Shown piece by piece: positions 20,866 to 31,425 of a stretch of DNA of 64,000 bases. Each line of letters opens with the position of its first letter. Position 1 is the stretch's first letter. The stretch spans positions 1 through 64,000 of the forward strand of contig JALQPE010002386.1 in the NCBI GenBank assembly GCA_030407315.1, read 5' to 3'. The position numbers were made by a program, and so were the translations under genes. The stretch comes from Asparagopsis taxiformis. Taxonomy: Eukaryota > Rhodophyta > Florideophyceae > Bonnemaisoniales > Bonnemaisoniaceae. Under the pieces are notes generated by a model that saw only the letters and a program-made list of their open reading frames with translations, ran no database searches and had not been told where the DNA came from.

Positions 20866-21147
20866 GCGTTCGGGACGCTGTTGATCAACCTAGGTTGCTA
20901 AAACATCTCCGCTGGTGAGCATTGTACACCGCTTTGTCAGCGTCAAAAACTAGGAAAGTAACAAAGGAAAGGAAAGTATACCGTACGCGAGGTACGAAGA
21001 AAGTCAGAACGGGTACGCCCGGAGCTGCAGGCCCTGTAAATCGACGAAGATTCGTGTGAGGTAACCGTCGACAGACGTTAAACACCGTAGCTCGAAGGAG
21101 CATAATCTCAACCAAATTATTTATATTCATTTCGGTGAGCGAACAGA

Positions 21148-23460
21148 ATGGCCCCCGGCATCGATGAGCCGACGGCCAGCTCACTAGCCAAGGAACGGAA
21201 ATCCTCGGCCACTGCGACTACCAGTCGTAGAAAAGGGAGGGCAGCCAGCGTGCCGCGAAGCTCCCCTCCCCGAACTCGCGCAAACGCGCGAAAGAAGACT
21301 GCCTCGGCAGCTTCAGCGGCGACACCTCCAAAGTCGCCGCCCCCGGCGGAAAATGTCCACTCGCTGTCAAGCGTGGACTCAGGGATGGGCGCTAGGCCAC
21401 TTACACTTCCTGTAGTGGCGCCTACCCCTAGAGGTGATGAATTATCGGTGGCTCAAGAGCCGACGCCTGCTGCAGCGAACAGCAGAAGCGAGGGGAAGAG
21501 AGTGCTTCGCGAGCCCTCTATCCATATTGACCCGCTTCCCAGCCTCGGCTTGACCACATTGCCATCCACGGGATTGTTTTCGGACAGGCCCCCACGGATG
21601 CCAAGCACGGCCACTGCCCCTGCCAGTGCGGCTTTGAAGCAGCCGCCTGCCACGGCAGTTGCCCCGCAGGAGATCCGGGCTATCGCACGGGAGGTAGCCC
21701 GTGAAATCGCTCGCGAGGAGGTGCGTATCGACCGCGCCATTCACCCGCAGGCAGCTTATGACGATATGCGCGCCTCGCTGATCTCCGAAATCGTTCCCAT
21801 CGTGACCAGACAATTGGAGTCGGTCGTGACCGAACGCGTTTACACGCGACTCAAGACGGCCCTAAGGCTCGAAATTCCGCATCTCGTCCGGGACGCCGTG
21901 ACAGAAATGCAGGACGCCGAGGCGCCGTTAAGTCCGCTCTCTCCTCGCAGCAGAGCGGGCCGGAACGATGACTCCACTCGACCGGTTCGAATGGAACCGA
22001 TCGGTGGAGACCCACCGAACCATGACCCCCGCAGGGAAAATAGGGAACATGAAGAAGCCCGTCGCTGGGTGGACCTCATGCGTGAATCGTGCGCTCTAGC
22101 CCCACACCAAGAACGCCCCCGGGCGGAAGAGTCACCAGACTCGTCTTACCCCGGCCTTGTCGAAATCAGGCCGCTTAACGAGCGCTTCACGAAAGCCCTA
22201 TCTTACCGCACATATAGGTTGCGGAACCAAGACAACCGCTACGACGATGAAGTCGCCCAGCGGCTGTCCCGGACGGCAAGACAGCTCAGGCATGTCATGA
22301 CCGTACCGCTCTTCACTGGTGAAGACCCAATCGCCGTTCTGGCGTTCTTGAAGAACTTCAAGTTTGCGTGTGATGAAACCGGCGTGGCCGAAGGAGCAGC
22401 CCTCCCGCTCATGAAATATTTCATGGCTGGGGAGGCTCGTGAAACGATGCTCTCTTACGTCGGCCGAGGCACGGGTTTTGCCGACGCACGTCCGGGAATT
22501 GATATCATCAATTCCTATCCGGAAGCCGTCAACTGGCTGTTACTCGCGTACGCGAAGGAGTCGGTACTCCAACACGCGTACCGTCAAGTCACGCAAATGC
22601 GCCAAGGCGTAGCAGAGACTGAAGACCAGTTCGCCTTCCGTCTCCGAAGGGAAGCCCTGAGGTGCGGTGACGCATTCCTCGAGCGCTCCCTCATGGCGAT
22701 TTACATCGATGGATTATTATCATATTCACAACACGTTGTGCGGGATGATGTGTCCAAAAACCCCCGTATGACGTTTCAGGACGTTCGTATGCGCGCGCAG
22801 AGCCTTGGCGATACTGCTCGTGAAACGCAGCGCCAACACTCCCGCCTGCGCACTAATCCCCCGATACCTACGCAGAAACGGGTCACCACGCGTAGGGTGA
22901 ATACGATATCCGTAGACGAAGGAACGCTCGCGAGCGAACAAGGCAATAACGCCGTGTTGGCCGTGGCCTTCGGCGGGGAAAATACCCCGCCTCTGGATTC
23001 GGTCGATACGACTCCCATAGGAGTTTCTGAAGGAGGGGTAGAGGCTGGTGCAACCGCCCGCACGCCCACTCAACGCCAGTTGGACTTCAATGGCTCCGAT
23101 GGTGGTCGACGAGAAAGGGACCGTGGAAGACCCTTGGGTCAGCGACGGGAATACCCTAAGACCCCGCACTCGCGAGTGTACCCCAGCGCACGCACGCCGC
23201 CACGTTGCCTCGTATGCCGCAAGGTGGGTCATGTCATGACCCAATGCCGCTTACTCCCCCAGGAGGTCCGCGATAGCATCAAGGCCGCGCAGGCGCGCGA
23301 ACCATACGACCAGAACGAAAGGGATCTGCTACGAACCCTATTGGTTGACACCGAAGAAGCTGAACTCCCACGGGAGTTGGACGAGCTATCGGTAGGAGGG
23401 AGCTCTTCCTCCAGCGATATTGGCCCCCACCCGGAAAACGGGATGGAGGAGGCGATGTAG
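21148..23460 (+). CDS. Gypsy copy 2 Gag polyprotein with CCHC knuckle
   Basis: An intact 770-residue frame from ATG 21148. The N-terminal 150 residues are basic and proline/alanine-rich, and a helical segment follows (AREVAREIAREEVRID). The capsid-like region shares PGLVEIRPLNERFTKAL and SYRTYRLRNQD with copy 1. Near residue 690 there is a zinc knuckle CLVCRKVGHVMTQC (CX2CX4HX4C). The acidic tail ends at TAG 23458-23460. It forms the particle core and packages RNA. Pol follows in another register, so Gag-Pol would need a frameshift or reinitiation. Confidence 0.9.
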   Translation: MAPGIDEPTASSLAKERKSSATATTSRRKGRAASVPRSSPPRTRANARKKTASAASAATPPKSPPPAENVHSLSSVDSGMGARPLTLPVVAPTPRGDELSVAQEPTPAAANSRSEGKRVLREPSIHIDPLPSLGLTTLPSTGLFSDRPPRMPSTATAPASAALKQPPATAVAPQEIRAIAREVAREIAREEVRIDRAIHPQAAYDDMRASLISEIVPIVTRQLESVVTERVYTRLKTALRLEIPHLVRDAVTEMQDAEAPLSPLSPRSRAGRNDDSTRPVRMEPIGGDPPNHDPRRENREHEEARRWVDLMRESCALAPHQERPRAEESPDSSYPGLVEIRPLNERFTKALSYRTYRLRNQDNRYDDEVAQRLSRTARQLRHVMTVPLFTGEDPIAVLAFLKNFKFACDETGVAEGAALPLMKYFMAGEARETMLSYVGRGTGFADARPGIDIINSYPEAVNWLLLAYAKESVLQHAYRQVTQMRQGVAETEDQFAFRLRREALRCGDAFLERSLMAIYIDGLLSYSQHVVRDDVSKNPRMTFQDVRMRAQSLGDTARETQRQHSRLRTNPPIPTQKRVTTRRVNTISVDEGTLASEQGNNAVLAVAFGGENTPPLDSVDTTPIGVSEGGVEAGATARTPTQRQLDFNGSDGGRRERDRGRPLGQRREYPKTPHSRVYPSARTPPRCLVCRKVGHVMTQCRLLPQEVRDSIKAAQAREPYDQNERDLLRTLLVDTEEAELPRELDELSVGGSSSSSDIGPHPENGMEEAM

Positions 23461-23492
23461 GGGAACCGCCTCCGAGCGCCTCGACACCCGGT

Positions 23493-25008
23493 GTGAAATT
23501 CGCTCATTCACCGCTTCCGGGTGTTGAACAAGTTGGTCAAGTCCAAGCCGCTACAAGCCAACTTGCCCCTGTAGTGCAGAACATTGTCCAAGGACAACCA
23601 GCCGGCTCAAGGGATGAGCCCGGTGACGTCTCTGTACTAACCGTCGGAACGCGCAATTACCAAGTTGACGCGTTGCTAGGATTGACCAAGGTCAGTTTTA
23701 GTTACTTGGCCGCAGTGTTAGACACTGGGGCCAGCCTCAGTGTTATTCGAGAGAACGCGCTCCCCACTGATTGGCGGCAGCGATATCCTCTCGAAAAACT
23801 TCCCGCAGGAACTCGAGTTCTTGATGCAAACGGCCGCCGAATGCCACCAATTGCTGTGGCAATCCTACACCTCCAGGTTGGGAAATCGACAATTCGGCAA
23901 CGCTTCATAGTTGTCGAACAACTTGCTGTCGCTTGCATCCTTGGATGTGATTTCATCAACGCTCATGTTGATGCCGTACTTCCGCCAAAACGGCTGTTTA
24001 TCATGCGCCATACCCAGGAACGTATACCCATTGGGTGGCGGAAGTCTCTCACGAGAGTACCAGTGCCTCAGTCGCCATTGCTACCGAGGCCGCGCAACCG
24101 CAACGTCCGCGTGGCTGCGAGTATAACCCTCCCGCCGCGACGGACCACTCGAGTCTCCGTAATTACTTCGGAGCCAGGTCTCCAAGTCTTGGTTCCGAAG
24201 AAGGCCCTTCTTGAAGGGAAAAACATCCAGATGGCGAACGGTGTCATCAGCGCTCGTGCGTTGGTACCATTCGCCGTGGAGGTTGCCAATTTCGGCAACC
24301 GAGATGTTAAGTTGCCCAAAGGCATGGTTCTCGGACACACTGAGGGTCCGCCAGCCTCGATACTCACGGTCGGGTCCATAGAGAATGGCCCGCGCGAGGC
24401 TAACGACCCTGGGAGAACCAAAGACCCACGGGTCATCGATAATGCCTTACCGGTTGGTGGCGAGCCACCGACGGGCGAGGCATGCCTCCGGGCAGAACCG
24501 GCGCCAGATTGGCGCCAAACCGTGTTGGACACTATTGAAGTCTCCAACCCTTCCCTTGGGAAGAAGATCATAGCGATGCTGGAAAAGCACGCGTCGATGT
24601 GGAGTGGTCACCTTGGTGAGATTTCAGCGACGCAGCACCGCATCGACTTGAAGCCAGACACCGTGCCAATTCGGCAAGCACCGTACCGAGCGGGGCATAA
24701 AAATCGCGAGATTATAGCCACCCAGGTGCGCGAAATGCTCCAGGCCGGCGTCATCGAACCGGCACAGTCAGAATGGGCGAGCCCAGTTGTGGTTGTGCCG
24801 AAAAAGGATGGTTCGTCGCGTTTCTGCGTCGATTACCGACGGCTTAACGCCGTGACAGTTAAGGATGCATACCCCATCCCGAGGATGGATGACTGCATCG
24901 ACTCCCTCGGTGAAGCAGCCATTTTTACCACGCTCGATTGCAACAGCGGGTATTGGCAGATTCCAATCGCCGAGGCGGACAAGGAGAAGACGGCTTTTAC
25001 AGCACACG
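23493..25008 (+). CDS. Gypsy copy 2 protease and truncated reverse transcriptase
   Basis: There is no ATG at the frame start, consistent with production as a Gag-Pol fusion. The aspartic protease motif is VLDTGASLSVIREN, followed by CILGCDFINAH. A linker carries the conserved LPKGM motif. RT begins with WASPVVVVPKKDGSS, RFCVDYRRLN and TTLDCNSGYWQIP, then stops matching after TAFTAHV at about 25008. The YLDD palm motif, RNase H and integrase are absent. The open frame runs on to 25361 through unrelated sequence. Confidence 0.9.
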
Positions 25009-25340
25009 TTCGTCTGTGTTCTCGGAAATGGACGCGGACGTCCACAACCTCTAGTACACCTAGTATTACTAGGCGGACGTCCATGTTCTCCAGTATTTTT
25101 GGATGTCCGCCTAGAACCGGACGTCCATGCGGTCTAGTACGTCTAGTATTACTAGGGCGACATTCATTGTTTCTAGTACACGGATGTCCCCCTCGGGATG
25201 GACTTCCGCCATGTCTATGTCCACCTAGGACGGGCGCCGGTTCAGAAATTCAAAAATTTCGACCCCAGAAATTTCTGCCGCCGTGCTCGACATGGATGTC
25301 CGCATCCATCACGGCGACCACTCTATTTTTCCTTGTCGGT
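25009..25340. repeat. Degenerate GGACGTCC-type repeats
   Basis: Several variants of GGACGTCCATG / GGATGTCCGC and the 15-bp palindrome CCTAGTATTACTAGG (around 25058-25075, variant near 25140) recur. The GGACATCCACCGGACGTCC motif returns in the tandem repeats at 26.6-28.6 kb, so the two regions may share an origin. No coding potential was recognised. Confidence 0.6.
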
Positions 25341-26340
25341 CGACTCCAATTTCGTCTTTAATTTTTTCATCCTCTCGCTCACACCCCCTTCCTGTTGGTG
25401 CTCACCTCCCCCGTACTGTACCTCAAACACCCCCAATACCACTCTAGCACGCATTTTCAGATACCTATCCCCGCTTCCACGGTGCACACCTCCATTCCAT
25501 ACCTACTTTTCTGCTCTACCGTACAGATTTCGTATAACCAGTCCTCATACTACCTCAGAATAGGGCAAAACACCCCCTATCTCCTCGACCATGCTCTCCC
25601 CCATCACCTTTGAAACGTATTGTTCTTCAGTACCCTCTCTCCTCTACCCTCAACCCCTCTCCTTCGCCCTCTACACAAACTTCCCCTGCAGCTTACTCTT
25701 CCAAAACCTCTCACTCCCCATCCCGTACCCGACCTGCTCCACCCCTCCCTCCCTCAGCTGCTCCATGCCCCCACGCCATCCGCATCTTCGATACCGTATA
25801 CACCACCACCACCGGCCCACGCTCCCGCACTGCGGGGTGGCTCCCCCGCCGTATCCCCAGAAACCTCCCCGCTCTGAAACACATATCAACCCCCCACTTC
25901 GCACCCTTCCTCCCACTCCCCTCCCTCCCCAAATACAATAACCCCCTTCTTCTCCATCACATCCCCACTCACCACAGCCAGAACAGACGCCACCCCCTCC
26001 CCTTCTTTCTCCTCACTTTCCTAAAAACCCCTCCTCTCGGCGCCTTCAACCGCACCCTCCTACGGTCCCACCTAAACACCTCCTCCGCCCTCACTACCCC
26101 AACACCCCGCAGCGTCTCCCCAATCCCCATAATATGCTTGTCGGCACTCCTCTCCGAATCACAATCCATTCTAAACCCGCACTCCGTACATTTCCACCTC
26201 CCCCTGTACCATCCCAAGATTCCATCCCCCCACAGAACACATCCTCATACCACAGAAGAATTTTCTTCCTCTCATACCTCATCCATAAAACCTCCATCAG
26301 CTCCATGTAAATTTCGATGAAAATATTTTCTCTACTATGC
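25340..26340. other. CT-rich (strand-asymmetric) kilobase, no convincing gene
   Basis: The plus strand is mostly C and T for about 1 kb, with many CCCC and CTCC runs, so long stop-poor frames appear on both strands. A minus-strand frame at 25969-26217 contains CTECGF and a later histidine, but nothing resembles a known domain. I do not call a gene. Confidence 0.6.
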
Positions 26341-26599
26341 AATCTCAAACATGTATGAGCCTATGCCTTTCCGCTTTGTCAACCCTGAATATTGGTACTC
26401 ATGTATTCATAAAATAGGGCCACCCACATCCCTATCCCGTTCTGCAAGCTTTACAAACCACTAGACGCATACTCCACAACTATACAACAAACACTACTCG
26501 CTATTTCAGACGACGCGGTACACAAGTAGCGTAGTGTCAACCTTCCGTGACGCCTTCCCTGATGCGTACAAGTGGGAAACACGTCTAGACGTATATCAC

Positions 26600-28600
26600 A
26601 AGTGAGCGCGGGAATTTTCGGCACAGGAGATGCTGGGCCACAAAATTGATTTTTCGGAAATTTTAGAATTTCTGGGCTGGCCAGCAATGCAATCGAGCTG
26701 GACATCCACCGGACGTCCATTTCAGGTTGGTCGCGAGAGGGTGGGGCGGGACCATGATGAAACAAGGACCAAGACCTTTCCCTGACGTGTTGAGCCTGAA
26801 ATCGACCCTTCGTGAGACGCGATTTTGGCTTACAGTTGGTGCTAATAGAAGCCAGTGATAGCCCCGATCGGGGCGGCAGCCGGCTCCGGCTTACAGTTGG
26901 TGCTTACAGACGCCAGTGATAGCCCCCGATCGGGGCCGGCGGTCGGTTCCTGGGGCCGTTGTGGCCAAATTAGACACCCTGATTTGAATTAAAATTTGGG
27001 CTATTCTCAAAAACATGCACATGTGAACATGTTTTTGAGATGGGGGTGTGCCGTACGGCACAATCGACCGCCCAAATCGTTGATTTTTGCAAGATTTTTT
27101 GTGCCCGAAATTTTAGAATTTCTGGGCTGGCCAGCAGTGCATCTGAGCTGGACATCCACCGGACGTCCATTCAGGTTGGTCGTGTGCTGCCTACATCCAC
27201 GCATTGCAGAAACTAAGCCAGCGGGTTCACTACTAATACAAAGTACACGGAATATGAGTAACGTGATAGGTGAGTAGTGTTTGTGTTGAGGGAGTAAGGC
27301 GGGACCATTATGAAACACGGAAGAAGATGCGTACCTAGCATAACTTAGGCTTGAAGCCTGGAATCGACCCATCTTTCGGCGCCATTTAGCCTCACAGTTA
27401 GTGCTTACAGAAGCCAGTGATGACCCCGCTCGGGGCGGCGGTCGGTTCCTGGGGCCGTTGTGGCCAAATTAGACACCCTGATTTGAATTAAAATTTGGGC
27501 TATTCTCAAAAACATGCACATGTGAACATGTTTTTGAGATGGGGGTGTGCCGTACGGCACAATCGACCTGCCCAAATCGTTGATTTTTTACAATTTTTTG
27601 TGCCCGAAATTTTAGAATTTCTGGGCTGGCCAGCAGTGCAATCGAGCTGGACATCCACCGGACGTGCATTTCAGGTTGGTCGTGAGAGAGTGAGGCGGGA
27701 CCATGGTGGAACAAGGACCAAGACCTGTCCCTGGCGTATTGAGCCTGAAATTGACCCTTCGTGAGACGCGATTTTGGCTTACAGTTAGTGCTTACAGAAG
27801 CCAGTGATGGCCCCACTCGGGGCGGCGGCTGGTTCCTGGGGCCGTTGTGGCCAAATTAGACACCTTGATTTGAATTAAAATTTGGGCTATTCTCAAAAAC
27901 ATGCACATGTGAACATGTTTTTGAGATGGGGGTGTGCCGTACGGCACAATCCACCCGCTGAAATCGATGTTTTTTGCAATATTTTTTTGTGCCCGAAATT
28001 GTAGAATCTCTGGGCTGGCCAGCAATGCATCTGAGCTGGACATCCACCGGACGTCCATTTCAGGTTGGTCGTGTGCTGCCTACATCCACGCATTGCAGAA
28101 ACTAAGCCAGCGGGTTCACTACTAATACAAAGTACACGGAATATGAGTAACGTGATAGGTGAGTAGTGTTTGTGTTGAGGGAGTAAGGCGGGACCATGAT
28201 GAAACAGGGAAAAAGATGTCACCCAAGCATAACTTAGGCTTCAAGCCTGGAATCGAACCTTCGTAAGACGCGATTTTGGCTTACAGTTAGTGCTTACAGA
28301 AGCCAGTGATGGCCCCGCTCGGGGCGGCGGCCGGTTCCTGGGGCCGTTGTGGCCAAATTAGACACCCTGATTTGAATTAAAATTTGGGCTATTCTCAAAA
28401 ACATGCACATGTGAACATGTTTTTGAGATGGGGTGTGCCGTACGGCACAATCGACCGCCCAAATCGATGTTTTTTGCAATATTTTTTTCTGCCCTGAATT
28501 GTAGAGTTTCTGGGCTGGCCAGCAATGCATCTGAGCTGGACATCCACCGGACGTCCATTTCAGGTTGATCGTGTATCGTGCACGTCCACCCATTACCGGA
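26600..28600. repeat. Tandem repeats, alternating about 500-bp and 387-bp units
   Basis: The marker GTGGCCAAATTAGACAC recurs at 26961, 27460, 27847 and 28349, giving periods of 499, 387 and 502 bp. A partial unit precedes these (26.6-26.96 kb). Each unit holds an inverted repeat CTCAAAAACATG...CATGTTTTTGAG, the 14-bp palindrome GTGCCGTACGGCAC and the motif GGACATCCACCGGACGTCC. The long unit has an extra block with ACTACTAATACAAAGTACAC. Open frames inside repeat with the unit and are not genes. Confidence 0.88.
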
Positions 28601-28841
28601 AGCAAGTAGGCGATGAAGCACGTACAAACCCAATTGTTCTGCTATTTCTACCATAGACCATCGAGTCTAGAGATGTGAGGGAATCGTCCTGGAAATCATG
28701 CTCCAACCCACGAGGGAATGGACAATCTAGTTTGAAAGCATGGAACGGAAGTACATTATACTAGGTTCATAGATTGGAAGTGATAAAGGAGATGATTATA
28801 TTCTCGATAATTGTTTACCAAAGTAGTAGTTGTTAAGCTAT

Positions 28842-29027
28842 CTAGCCGTCGGAAAATTCTTCTTCCTCTTCGTCCTCACTATATTCAGGATCTCCCGGCA
28901 GAATAGGCGTTATCGGCAACTGTGGAGTTGAATAGCTCAAGATGAATTTTTGACCCGGTGTGAGGGTTCTCTTCTTGGGAGCTTCTGTCGTCTTCATCCG
29001 CATGATTCCGAGTTGCCCTGTCTGCGG
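28842..29027 (-). pseudogene. Acidic C-terminal fragment of an unknown gene, cut by transposon end
   Basis: A minus-strand frame ends in a strongly acidic tail (EYSEDEEEEEFSDG then stop). It has a plausible sequence before it (LTPGQKFILSYSTPQLPITP), and its 5' side is cut exactly where the CACTA-type terminus begins. It reads as the 3' end of a gene interrupted by insertion of the element at 29028. The family was not recognised. Confidence 0.5.
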
Positions 29028-29390
29028 CACTACGGTGTTGAAAAGGGGGCCTCAGACAGTACTGCGAGACAGTGATTTTTACTGTCTGAGACAGTAAAAA
29101 TCACTATGCGGCAAATGAAAATTAATGCCACACTTGGAGACAGTGATTTGCACTGTCTGGCAGACAGTACGGAACACTGTCTGCAGACAGTAAAAAACAC
29201 TGTCTCACAGTACTGTCTGAGGCAGTGAATGGAGACAGTAAAAATTAATGATTTATTCAATAGTTGGATATGATGTAATTTACTGTACTGGGCAGTGTTG
29301 GCGGATAGTGTTTTGTATTGGCCAAGGCAACATGGCCGGATAGTGAAATACGCTGCCTGGGACAATAGATGGAACCAACACGGTGCACTG
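29028..29390 (+). repeat. Left-type terminus and subterminal palindromes
   Basis: The 13-bp terminus is followed by AAAAGGGGGCCTCAGACAGTA and short palindromes on GACAGTGATTTTTACTGTC and GACAGTAAAAATCAC. From 29121 the sequence matches 45038 onward. The same terminal bases are at 35456. Confidence 0.85.
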
Positions 29391-29704
29391 TCCTGGGCAG
29401 TACCTGGAGACAGTGATTTTCACTGTCCTGGGCAGTACCTGGAGACAGTGATTTTCACTGTCCTGGGCAGTACCTGTAGACAGTACTTTGTGCTGCCCTG
29501 GGCAGTACCTGTAGACAGTACTTTGTGCTGCCCTGGGCAGTACCTGTAGACAGTACTTTGTGCTGCCCTGGGCAGCACCTGTAGACAGTATTTCGTGCTG
29601 CCCTGGGCAGCACCTGGAGACAGTACTTTGTGCTGCCCTGGGCAGCACCTGGAGACAGTATTTCGTGCTGCCCTGGGCAGCACCTGGAGACAGTAAAAGT
29701 AGTG
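29391..29704. repeat. 35-bp subterminal tandem repeat, 9 units
   Basis: Nine units of 35 bp (the last 34). Unit boundaries form the palindrome GTGCTGCCCTGGGCAGCAC, and each unit contains one GACAGT box. The homologous array at 45310-45903 has 17 units. The position just inside the left end fits transposase-binding subterminal repeats. The minus-strand open frames across it are periodic artefacts. Confidence 0.92.
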
Positions 29705-31425
29705 TCCTGATATAGTAAAATTCGGTGTCTGGGAGTGGTGGATGAGATGGAGCGTCACGCTGTCGTGGGCATCTTTCCGGGGTAGAGGAAGGCAGTTCTA
29801 GCGCTATGAGGATGGGGCATGGACGGTATTCATATGGGAATGGACAGAATAGTACGGCTAGGAATTTTTATTTCGTAGTGACTATGAGCTAGCGAGAGGT
29901 ATACGCGGTAGGATAGGTAGCAATCTAAGAGGGTGCGATATGGGAAGCTTCACTCTGGATTTGTTTATTTGCGCAGGCTACATTGAGAATAAACAATCCC
30001 TATGTTAAAAATGCTACTACAACTAACACTATTCCGACGAGTAAAACTAAAACTACTAGAAAAGTCTAGAAATCTATCAACTGATTGAGCTGCATGAATA
30101 AGCTAGGAAATGAAGAGAAGAAGAAAAAATGATGTAGAGAAAGGAAACAAGTTAGTGACGTTGAATTGGAGAGGGAAATTGATGGTGATTAGGAGACTAA
30201 CGTACCTTAACAAATACCATTGCATCCCAAATTGAGATATGTACTCACAGGCAGAAAAGAAAAGTAGTGGAGAAGTGGTAAGAGAGAAAGATAAATGAAA
30301 GTAGAAGTGGAACACTCACCGACTGGAAACCTGAGAAAGAGAAAACGAATAGAAAACTGGGTTAGTGGCGTGAGTTGTGGAAACGTACCATCATGGTTCA
30401 TATCCGTCGGAGACAAAGCAACAACTTTGGCCTTGGAAGCCGTATTGATGATCTAAAACTTACGCTTTGGAAGCAGTTTAGATGATCTATACGGCTTCCA
30501 CGGCCAGGGTTGTTGCTTTGTTTCCGACGGATATGAAGATGGAAACAGGGATTTTCAGAATCTGTTGTTTAAGTAGCACTCTGCGGGCGGAAATGACGTG
30601 TAGGAGAACAATAGAGGGATGAATTTGAAACAGAGCGGTGCGATGGGAGGCCCAGAAAAACGATACCTAGGCTGCGAATTACGCTTGGAAGCACATGATC
30701 TGGCAGAGGAGGCGCACATTATCGTATCTTCTACCGCCTTTTATTGTCTAGAATGACGTCATCACTACAGAAATATAGGAAAAACACTAGCATATGGGGC
30801 CTACAGGACAGGCGGAGGTGAAGAGTAAGAAAAATGGCGCACTTTCCTGGACGAGGAGTCCGCCCTTCCAGTGATGATGTGGATGGTATATATCGATAAC
30901 GTCATTGTATGCTCCGAGTACACTTGGCAGGCAGTCAAAGCGGGCCACGTGGATGGTGGCGGTTAGGAAACAGCAGTGTCGAAGAATTTTTATAATTTTC
31001 ATGTTTCAAGCGAGCAGTGAGTCTGCATTGCAATATATAAATGTATCCTAATTTAAGATATCACACCGAGTACGATTCAACGAGACATCGTGTTTTCACC
31101 TTGTGAATAGGGCCGAGAATATGGTAGAGTATACGAGTAGGAACTACGTGCATGAGAAAATCAGATTCAGTATTAGTGCTTAGAGCATCACTGCGTAACA
31201 AACGGAAGTGGATACGTCTTGGCCAGGCTGGTGTTTAGGGAATGCGATACAAGATAGCAAAACGATATTGAGTAGGTCGAGCCCGGATGAAATAGCAATC
31301 ATTGTGCATAAAGTAATGAGCATAGGAAAAATCATTGTGGTGAAACAGTTCATTGGATCGAATGAAAGCCAGGAAAGGTTTCTTAATGGTTGAATTTAGT
31401 GGCGGAGAAATATAATTCTGCACTA
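29705..31425. other. Noncoding left-arm region of the transposon
   Basis: No gene was found. It matches 45904-47600 with scattered substitutions and small indels. It presumably corresponds to the 5' untranslated and promoter region of the transposase, which itself has been deleted in this copy. Confidence 0.6.
30397..30537. other. Long hairpin with 58-bp arms (copy 1)
   Basis: Arms 30397-30454 and 30480-30537 pair with about six mismatches around a 25-base loop. The copy at 46596-46736 differs at three positions that changed on both arms, so pairing is kept. Confidence 0.85.

Larger units (their letters stand above)
19572..25008 (+). mobile_element. Ty3/gypsy retrotransposon copy 2, 3' half lost
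   Basis: A complete 5' LTR, primer-binding site, gag, protease and the start of reverse transcriptase are present. Similarity to copy 1 stops abruptly after FTAHV in RT at about 25008. The element inserted into dioxygenase copy A after ...GCGAAT (compare the uninterrupted sequence near 58930-58945). No 3' LTR or rest of the dioxygenase gene follows, so a deletion or rearrangement removed the far side. Confidence 0.9.

Noticed and set aside
20820..20870. A tRNA gene at the TGGTCTCTCGACC site
   Set aside because: Only the 18-base 3'-end complement is present, with no cloverleaf. It is a primer-binding site.
25591..26320. Long plus-strand proline/serine-rich open frames
   Set aside because: They arise from CT-rich composition in several frames at once and show no domain or conservation.
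26600..28600. Open frames in the 0.4-0.5-kb tandem repeats
   Set aside because: They recur with each unit and end at unit boundaries, with no protein features.
29280..29758. Minus-strand open frames with repeated CCPGQHKVLSTG-type protein
   Set aside because: They are translations of the 35-bp tandem repeat, which lacks stops in some frames; the same happens at 45409-45957. There is no independent coding evidence.
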